From assembly GCF_004124325.1 (NCBI RefSeq), contig NZ_QBDT01000001.1, positions 310,001 through 374,000 of the forward strand: a DNA stretch of 64,000 nucleotides, given 5' to 3'. The position numbers and the translations under genes were made by a program. Below the pieces are notes generated by a model. It was not told where the DNA came from. It searched no databases and was given only the letters and a program-made list of their open reading frames with translations. Each line of letters opens with the position of its first letter. Position 1 is the first letter of the stretch. Positions 59,935 to 64,000 of this stretch are shown here, piece by piece. Source of the DNA: Streptomyces sp. L2. Its GTDB lineage: Bacteria > Actinomycetota > Actinomycetes > Streptomycetales > Streptomycetaceae.

Positions 59935-59957
59935 CTGCCCTCCCTCCAGAAGGGCAG
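59935..59957 (+). terminator. Hairpin after the pirin gene
   Basis: Arms CTGCCCT and AGGGCAG with a 9-base loop, 102 bp past the pirin stop. No T tract; moderate strength. Confidence 0.4.
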
Positions 59958-60019
59958 GTCTCGCCATCCGCAGTCACCTTTGGTCGGACTGATGCTGACC
60001 CCATGCCGACTTTACTGAC

Positions 60020-60418
60020 GTGCAGTCAGATTATCTTCGCCGCGCCCCTTTGACCACCGTGTTCCCGACCTCGCGTCGCGAACCGCCGGCCCCCACGGGA
60101 ACCTGCTGGTGCGGCTGCGGTACGGAAGTGGGAATCGGGTCCTTCTTCGCGCGCGGCCACGACAAAGTCGCCGAAGCTGCCCTCCTCGCTGCCGAATACG
60201 GCTCATCCGTCCCGCAGCTCCTTCACAAGCACGGATACGGCCCAGGCCACTCGGTGACCGCGAAGGCCGTCCACGCGGGTGCTTGGGAAGAGTGCCCTCG
60301 GTGCGAGTACGTGGGCACGCCCGCCGGCATCCGCGTGCACCGGAAGAGGGCTGAACACCAACTTGTGCCCGTCGCGGTGCCCCGCAGCCTGAGGGCCGTG
60401 CGGCACCGCGACGGATAG
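60020..60418 (+). CDS. Cys-rich hypothetical protein
   Basis: Up to 132 residues. N-terminal module TCWCGCGTEVGIGSFFARGHDKVAEAALLAAEYGSSVPQLL and C-terminal CPRCEYVGTPAGIRVHRKRAEH, the latter like a single zinc finger (CxxC..H..H). I recall similar small proteins in streptomycete accessory DNA but cannot name a function. The start is uncertain: GTG 60020 lies inside an inverted repeat CTGAC-GTGCA-GTCAG, and GTG 60059 in the same frame may be the true start. Confidence 0.6.
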   Translation: MQSDYLRRAPLTTVFPTSRREPPAPTGTCWCGCGTEVGIGSFFARGHDKVAEAALLAAEYGSSVPQLLHKHGYGPGHSVTAKAVHAGAWEECPRCEYVGTPAGIRVHRKRAEHQLVPVAVPRSLRAVRHRDG

Positions 60419-60434
60419 AAGCCGACTGTCGGGC

Positions 60435-61106
60435 TCAAGCCGTGTTCAGCAGCCGGGCGGCCTCCTGCAAGACTTCGAGAACTTCCCCCCGGGCCGCGGG
60501 GCGGGACGCGAACACGCGGGGGCTCGGGTGCCAGGTCGGAAGTGTGTGCACCTTCGGGGCGTAGCGTTGCTGGTAGGCAGCCCATCCGGCCTGAGCCTTG
60601 CGTCCCATGGGTATGACCACCTCCAGCGCGGGCAGCATCGCCACCACCTCGTGCAGGAAGGGCGCGGCACGCTCGATCTCGGACTTGCCCGGAGCAGCGA
60701 TTCGGGTGGTGGTGCCGAGGTACCACGGCACCACGTTCCAGTGCACGGACTCCCTGTACGGAAGGCCCGCCTCATCGCGCAGCGTCCAGCAGTTCCGCGC
60801 GGTGAGATCGTCGTTGTCGACCGAGATGATCCCACTGCCCGTGCGGCGCAGCTCGGTCTCAGCGCCCATGGCCTTCTGACCGGGGGCTTCCAGCAGGAAG
60901 AGGCTCCGGGCTTCCACACCGCCCGAGGCGGGGTCGAACCACGGCACCGATTCGCCGTCGTCCAACCGGGCACGCAGATCCTCCACCCAGTCGTTCAAGG
61001 GACGCACCGTGGGCTCGCTCCGTACAGCAGCCAAACGGGCACCCAGCACCTCGGGGTCCGCCAGAGCCCGGGGTGCCGCTGTGTGAAAGGCATCGCGTGT
61101 CGTCAT
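60435..61106 (-). CDS. Uracil-DNA glycosylase superfamily protein, unusual type
   Basis: 223 residues. Pattern of the UDG fold: SLFLLEAPGQKA (motif 1 position, Glu in place of the family 1 Asp), NVVPWYLGT, VVIPMGRKAQ and motif 2 WHPSPRV. Resembles family 4-5 or uncharacterised UDG-like proteins; DNA-repair activity is likely but not certain. ATG 61106 is used; a GTG at 61130 adds eight residues. Converges on the Cys-rich gene. Confidence 0.75.
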   Translation of the reverse strand: MTTRDAFHTAAPRALADPEVLGARLAAVRSEPTVRPLNDWVEDLRARLDDGESVPWFDPASGGVEARSLFLLEAPGQKAMGAETELRRTGSGIISVDNDDLTARNCWTLRDEAGLPYRESVHWNVVPWYLGTTTRIAAPGKSEIERAAPFLHEVVAMLPALEVVIPMGRKAQAGWAAYQQRYAPKVHTLPTWHPSPRVFASRPAARGEVLEVLQEAARLLNTA

Positions 61107-61200
61107 GCGCCGCAGTGTTTCACCCACCACTGACAGACACGTTGTCTGGGATCAGAACGCGGAACACTCTGACGGGCAGAGAGCGACCAGGAACGCAGGT

Positions 61201-62418
61201 TCACCGGGCGGGAACGGGCCAGCCCTTACTCGTGATCTTCGAGGTACTTCTCGTACTCGTCCATGTACGGATAGCAGTCGTCGGCAGTGGCGAGGCCGTT
61301 GCCTTCGCAGAGGCTGTACTTGTAGGAGCCGTCGGGGTTGCGCGCCGGTCCGCCCGCTGGGCCTGCCGCACCATCCAGCGCGACGCCCGCGTCTGGGCCT
61401 CGCCCGCCTCCCCTTCGGCCGCGTCCTGACGCGACCGGCGCAGCGCGTGCCCACACAACGGTCCCGGCAACCGCATCCGCCCGTCCCCCGCTCTCGTCAG
61501 GGAGCGCAGGCCGAGTAATCCGGCACCGTACAGCTCTTCCAGTCCTTCCTCGCACGCCTCCCGGCCCAGTCCCAGCAGCGCGGTGGCGGACTCCACGGTG
61601 AAGGCCGGCCCAGGATGATGGGGCAGCAATCGGCAGAGCAGCCTTCCCTGAGGGGACAGGCCGCCGTACACGGTGTCCCAGACCCGCTCCACGTCGGGCA
61701 CCCCCTTCTCCTCCAGCTCACCCCGCAGCTGCGGGATCAGCCGGGAGAGGGGGCGCAACCGGTGCCCTCGCACCCACCGTCCGGCGACGTGCAGGGCGGC
61801 CGGCAAGCCGTCGCACACCCGGGCCGGCATCCGCACCGCCTCCGGATCGGCGGCCAGCCGGGGATCCTGGACGATGAGGCCCAGCAGCTCCGTGGCCTCC
61901 CGCTCTTCCAGTGGCGGCGGCGTCAGGCCCAGGGCCGCGCCGTCCTCCAGATCGTGCAGAGGACCGTGACTGGTGACGATCACCAGGCTCTCCCCGGACG
62001 AGGGAAGAAGGGGGACGACCTCTGAGGCATACCGCGCGTTGTCGACGACCAGGATCAGCTTCGCGTCGGCCGTCATGTTCCAGTACTGCCGGCACCGGGC
62101 TTTGAAGGGGGCCGCGACGAGTTGCGGCTCCACGCCGAGGGACTCCAGCAGCTGGGCCAGCACGTCACCGGGGTCGACCACGCCGCGCAGCCGGAAGTCG
62201 TCCAGGTCGACCGCCAGGACACCACCGGGGAATGGGTCACGGTGCACGCGGGCGATCAGATGGGCCAACTCGGTCTTCCCGATGCCGCCCGGCCCGCTGA
62301 GCGCCACGGCCAACGGCCGGGAACGGCCCTGCCACTCCCGCAGCGCGCGCGACACCCGCTCCCGCTGCTCGTCGCGATCGGCGAAGTACGCCGGCTCCGG
62401 CGGAAGTTCCACCCTCAT
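61201..62418 (-). CDS. NB-ARC ATPase protein, 3' end chimeric or truncated
   Basis: 405 residues. NB-ARC STAND ATPase as in AfsR-like regulators: YFADRDEQRERVSRALREW, P-loop SGPGGIGKTEL, ILVVDNARYASEVVPLLPSSGESLVIVTS, GLPAALHVAGRWV. The TPR repeats normally following are absent. After WMVRQAQRADRR the frame turns into Ser/Thr/Pro-rich nonsense (ATPTAPTSTASAKATASP). Another frame then gives a plausible protein end (NPDGSYKYSLCEGNGLA..MDEYEKYLEDHE). So a deletion or frameshift joined two genes near 61335-61350. ATG 62418 has GCAGGAG upstream. Confidence 0.7.
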   Translation of the reverse strand: MRVELPPEPAYFADRDEQRERVSRALREWQGRSRPLAVALSGPGGIGKTELAHLIARVHRDPFPGGVLAVDLDDFRLRGVVDPGDVLAQLLESLGVEPQLVAAPFKARCRQYWNMTADAKLILVVDNARYASEVVPLLPSSGESLVIVTSHGPLHDLEDGAALGLTPPPLEEREATELLGLIVQDPRLAADPEAVRMPARVCDGLPAALHVAGRWVRGHRLRPLSRLIPQLRGELEEKGVPDVERVWDTVYGGLSPQGRLLCRLLPHHPGPAFTVESATALLGLGREACEEGLEELYGAGLLGLRSLTRAGDGRMRLPGPLCGHALRRSRQDAAEGEAGEAQTRASRWMVRQAQRADRRATPTAPTSTASAKATASPLPTTAIRTWTSTRSTSKITSKGWPVPAR

Positions 62419-62650
62419 GCCACTCCTGCAGCAACCGTCGTCCGCGCGCTCAACTGTCCCCGCATCCATACCCCTCAGCCGTCCGCGTCTACAACCAGGA
62501 ACTCTGGAAGCACAGTTCGAGGAGAACTCCGCCGGATGGCCCGGACAACGCGGTTTCTCTCCGCTGTACGTAGGTCGACCGACGCGCGTCCCACAGGCGG
62601 CGTCGCCCCGTGACGGCGGTGGCGGCGGCGCCCCGCGCTCGGGAAGGAGC

Positions 62651-62970
62651 GTGAACACGCTCATCCCGGCCAGGAACTTGCTCGTCGTCGACGACACCGG
62701 AGCCATCCTCCTCCAGCGCCGCCGCGACACGGGCAGTGGGCTCTACCCGGAGGCGCACAGGACATCGGCGAGACCGCGGCCGAGTGCGCGGTACGCGAGT
62801 GTCTGGAAGAGACCGGCATCGTCGCCGAGATCACCGGTTTCCTCGGCGTCTACACCAACCCGAACCACATCGTCGCCTACAGCGACGGAGAGATCCGCCA
62901 GCAGTACGACCCGAGCATGCGCCAGCAGATCGGGGACTACCTGGCCGGCACCTATCCCTACCTCGGCTGA
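62651..62970 (+). pseudogene. Nudix hydrolase pseudogene
   Basis: Start GTG 62651 with GGAAGGAG. Frame 1 reads IPARNLLVVDDTGAILLQRRRDTG, then the frame must change by one base at about 62725 to continue as GQWALPGGAQDIGETAAECAVRECLEETGIV, a full Nudix box (GX5EX7REUXEEXGU). The end EIRQQY joins directly to DPSMRQQIGDYLAGTYPYLG, whereas family members I know have about 35-40 more residues between these parts. Two lesions thus argue for a dead gene. Confidence 0.75.
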
Positions 62971-63143
62971 GCCGCCAATGCCACCTCGATCCTCTGCACA
63001 GAAGAGAGGGTCTCCGGCGCCGCACATCGGATGAACCGGCGGACCACACTGTCCGCGCCATAGCCGCTGATGATCTCTGCGATCCGCTCCTGCGCACTGG
63101 TCCGGCGCCGTCGGGGGTCGTCTCTGTCCTCCAGTCCGGTCAT
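62958..63143 (-). CDS. Small hypothetical protein (weak)
   Basis: 61 residues: LEDRDDPRRRRTSAQERI then AEIISGYGADSVVRRFIRCAAPETLSSV. Amino-acid composition looks protein-like, but no ribosome-binding site is clear and it overlaps the Nudix remnant end by 13 bp. It may be a fragment. The rest of 63144-63320 shows nothing. Confidence 0.3.
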   Translation of the reverse strand: MTGLEDRDDPRRRRTSAQERIAEIISGYGADSVVRRFIRCAAPETLSSVQRIEVALAAQPR

Positions 63144-63325
63144 ACGGGCATCCGGCTCGTCTTCACCGCTCCGGCCCTCCACTCCAGGCGGGCGGGACGC
63201 CCGATTCGCCTGCTGTCGGTCCGAGCCGCTGTTCGGCCTCAGTAGTGGCTGACCTGGCGGCCGTGACCCGCGGTCTCATCACGTCGCCGGAGAGCCGTAA
63301 GCGTACGAACCGGCATGAAACAGAT

Positions 63326-63357
63326 ATCTGAATTGCTAAATTTTGCAATTGGTTAGA
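63326..63357. promoter_or_regulatory. AT-rich inverted repeat, probable ArsR operator/promoter
   Basis: AATTGC (63331-63336) and GCAATT (63345-63350) around TAAATTTT, flanked by ATCT and AGAT. This block is strikingly AT-rich for the window and sits 84-115 bp upstream of the ArsR start, as expected for an autoregulated ArsR operon. Confidence 0.6.
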
Positions 63358-63368
63358 TGCTGTGTTCG

Positions 63369-63396
63369 CTGTGCCCGCAGGTAGCCGCGGGCACAG
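63369..63396 (+). promoter_or_regulatory. Leader hairpin of the ArsR-SulP operon
   Basis: Perfect 10-bp arms CTGTGCCCGC and GCGGGCACAG with loop AGGTAGCC, between the AT-rich operator and the ArsR start. It would lie in the mRNA leader; attenuation or stability element are both possible. Confidence 0.45.
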
Positions 63397-63440
63397 CTTC
63401 TGTGTGTCCCGCCCGGGTGGGGCTGTGCGAGGGAAGCTGA

Positions 63441-63788
63441 GTGGTCGTGTCGGTTCCGCTGTATCAGGCGAAGGCCGAGTTCTTCCGGATGCTGGGGCAT
63501 CCCATCCGGATTCGGGTGCTGGAGCTGTTGCAGGTCGGGCCAATGCCCGTGCGTGAGCTGCTGGCCGCGATCGAGGTGGAGCCCTCCAGCCTGTCCCAGC
63601 AACTGGCGGTGCTGCGTCGCTCCGGGATCGTCACGTCCGTCCGTGAGGGATCGACCGTCGTCTACGAACTGGCCGGCGGCGATGTCGCCGACCTGATGAG
63701 GGCCGCGCGCCGGATCCTGACCGAGATGCTCGCCGGGCGGAACGAACTTCTGGCCGAGCTGCGTGAAGCCGAGGTCGCCGCCCGATGA
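63441..63788 (+). CDS. ArsR family transcriptional regulator
   Basis: 115 residues. Winged helix: YQAKAEFFRMLGHPIRIRVLELLQVGPMPVRELLAAIEVEPSSLSQQLAVLRRSGIVTSVREGSTVVYEL. The ELCVC-type arsenic/cadmium cysteine motif is absent (the recognition helix entry reads VRELLAAIEVE), and there is no cysteine at all, so it does not sense metals through the classic site. It overlaps the SulP gene by 4 bp. Confidence 0.92.
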   Translation: MVVSVPLYQAKAEFFRMLGHPIRIRVLELLQVGPMPVRELLAAIEVEPSSLSQQLAVLRRSGIVTSVREGSTVVYELAGGDVADLMRAARRILTEMLAGRNELLAELREAEVAAR

Positions 63789-64000
63789 GCGCGTCCTTCC
63801 CCCGGGCGATGGCGGCCTGGCTCACTGTGCTGCTGCCCTCCCGCTCCGATCTCGCGCGGGTACGGCGTGATCCGCGCAGGGACCTGCTCGCCGGGCTGAC
63901 GGTGGCGATCGTCGCGCTGCCGCTGGCGCTGGGCTTCGGGGTCTCCTCCGGCATGGGCGCGGAGGCGGGGCTGGCGACCGCGGTGGTCGCGGGCGGGATG
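63785..64000 (+). CDS. SulP family anion transporter, 5' part only
   Basis: First 72 residues within the window. RRDPRRDLLAGLTVAIVALPLALGFGVSSGMGAEAGLATAVVAGG is the typical SulP entry (DxxAGLTVAxxxxPxxxxxxxxSG). Probably imports sulfate or bicarbonate with cation coupling. ATG overlaps the ArsR stop (ATGA), which implies control by that regulator. Confidence 0.88.
   Translation, partial: MSASFPRAMAAWLTVLLPSRSDLARVRRDPRRDLLAGLTVAIVALPLALGFGVSSGMGAEAGLATAVVAGGM

Noticed and set aside
63163..63543. 126-residue minus-strand frame across the ArsR leader
   Set aside because: It runs through the AT-rich operator and antisense to ArsR, with no domain or start site.
1..64000. Integrated phage, transposon or antibiotic cluster
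   Set aside because: No integrase, transposase, att duplication, PKS or NRPS genes were seen; only one terpene cyclase locus and a decayed segment near 61-63 kb.

Overview
The window is high-GC actinobacterial DNA, almost certainly from a Streptomyces chromosome. The evidence is very high GC with GC-rich third codon positions, frequent GTG starts, a cvnABCDE conservon, a lut operon, twin-arginine export, and several copies of a palindromic intergenic element (core GGTCGCGCAGTTCCCCGCGCCCC) that I recognise as widespread in streptomycetes. About 58 intact or near-intact protein genes are supported, with three broken or chimeric genes. No rRNA, tRNA, CRISPR array, insertion sequence or phage genes were seen.

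Left part (1-11.5 kb): a CDF metal transporter cut by the window edge; a thiol transferase of the glutathionyl-hydroquinone reductase type; a DUF4235 protein; a class I terpene cyclase. The cyclase converges on a complete conservon (cvnA-E, minus strand), whose P450 lacks the K-helix ExxR arginine. A lipoprotein and a divergent GlxA-type regulator/quinone-oxidoreductase pair follow.

Middle-left (11.5-26 kb): a STAS anti-sigma antagonist; a divergent PRPP synthetase paralogue; a compact six-gene Mrp/Mbh-type cation antiporter operon without an ND5-like MrpA; a secreted GH16-CBM13 glucanase with a good promoter; topoisomerase IB; a PHP phosphoesterase preceded by duplicated repeat DNA; a HAD hydrolase. 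Then come a candidate structured RNA with a strong terminator, an alpha/beta hydrolase, an epimerase, an acidic disordered protein and a ROK regulator.

Middle (26-39 kb): two CYP102-family genes lie 6 kb apart. One is a P450-reductase fusion divergent from a PAS-LuxR regulator across a 20-bp palindrome. The other is a heme domain without reductase, divergent from a TetR gene across a 17-bp palindrome. Between them are an FBP/FusB-like gene, a FUSC transporter, an unknown Streptomyces-type protein and a Tat-exported lactonase-like propeller. A Cys-cluster/pentapeptide-repeat protein, a PIG-L deacetylase and a 15-bp minisatellite follow.

Rhamnose-lactate island (39-53.2 kb): a LacI regulator, a rhaTPQS importer and, divergently, rhaI-rhaD-rhaB-lutA-lutB-lutC. 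Together these take L-rhamnose into the cell and through rhamnulose-1-phosphate and lactaldehyde to L-lactate and pyruvate, plus DHAP. The divergent region has three LacI-type palindromes and a near-consensus promoter with one palindrome at the predicted transcription start.

Right part (53.2-64 kb): a MoxR ATPase and CoxE-like VWA pair; a cupin; a membrane protein resembling Pyr4-type cyclases; a secreted Pro-rich repeat protein; an ECF sigma factor whose translationally coupled membrane partner is frameshifted; a pirin; a Cys-rich hypothetical; a UDG-superfamily protein. The stretch 61.2-63.4 kb looks degraded (chimeric NB-ARC gene, doubly damaged Nudix gene). The window ends in an ArsR-SulP pair behind an AT-rich operator-like site.
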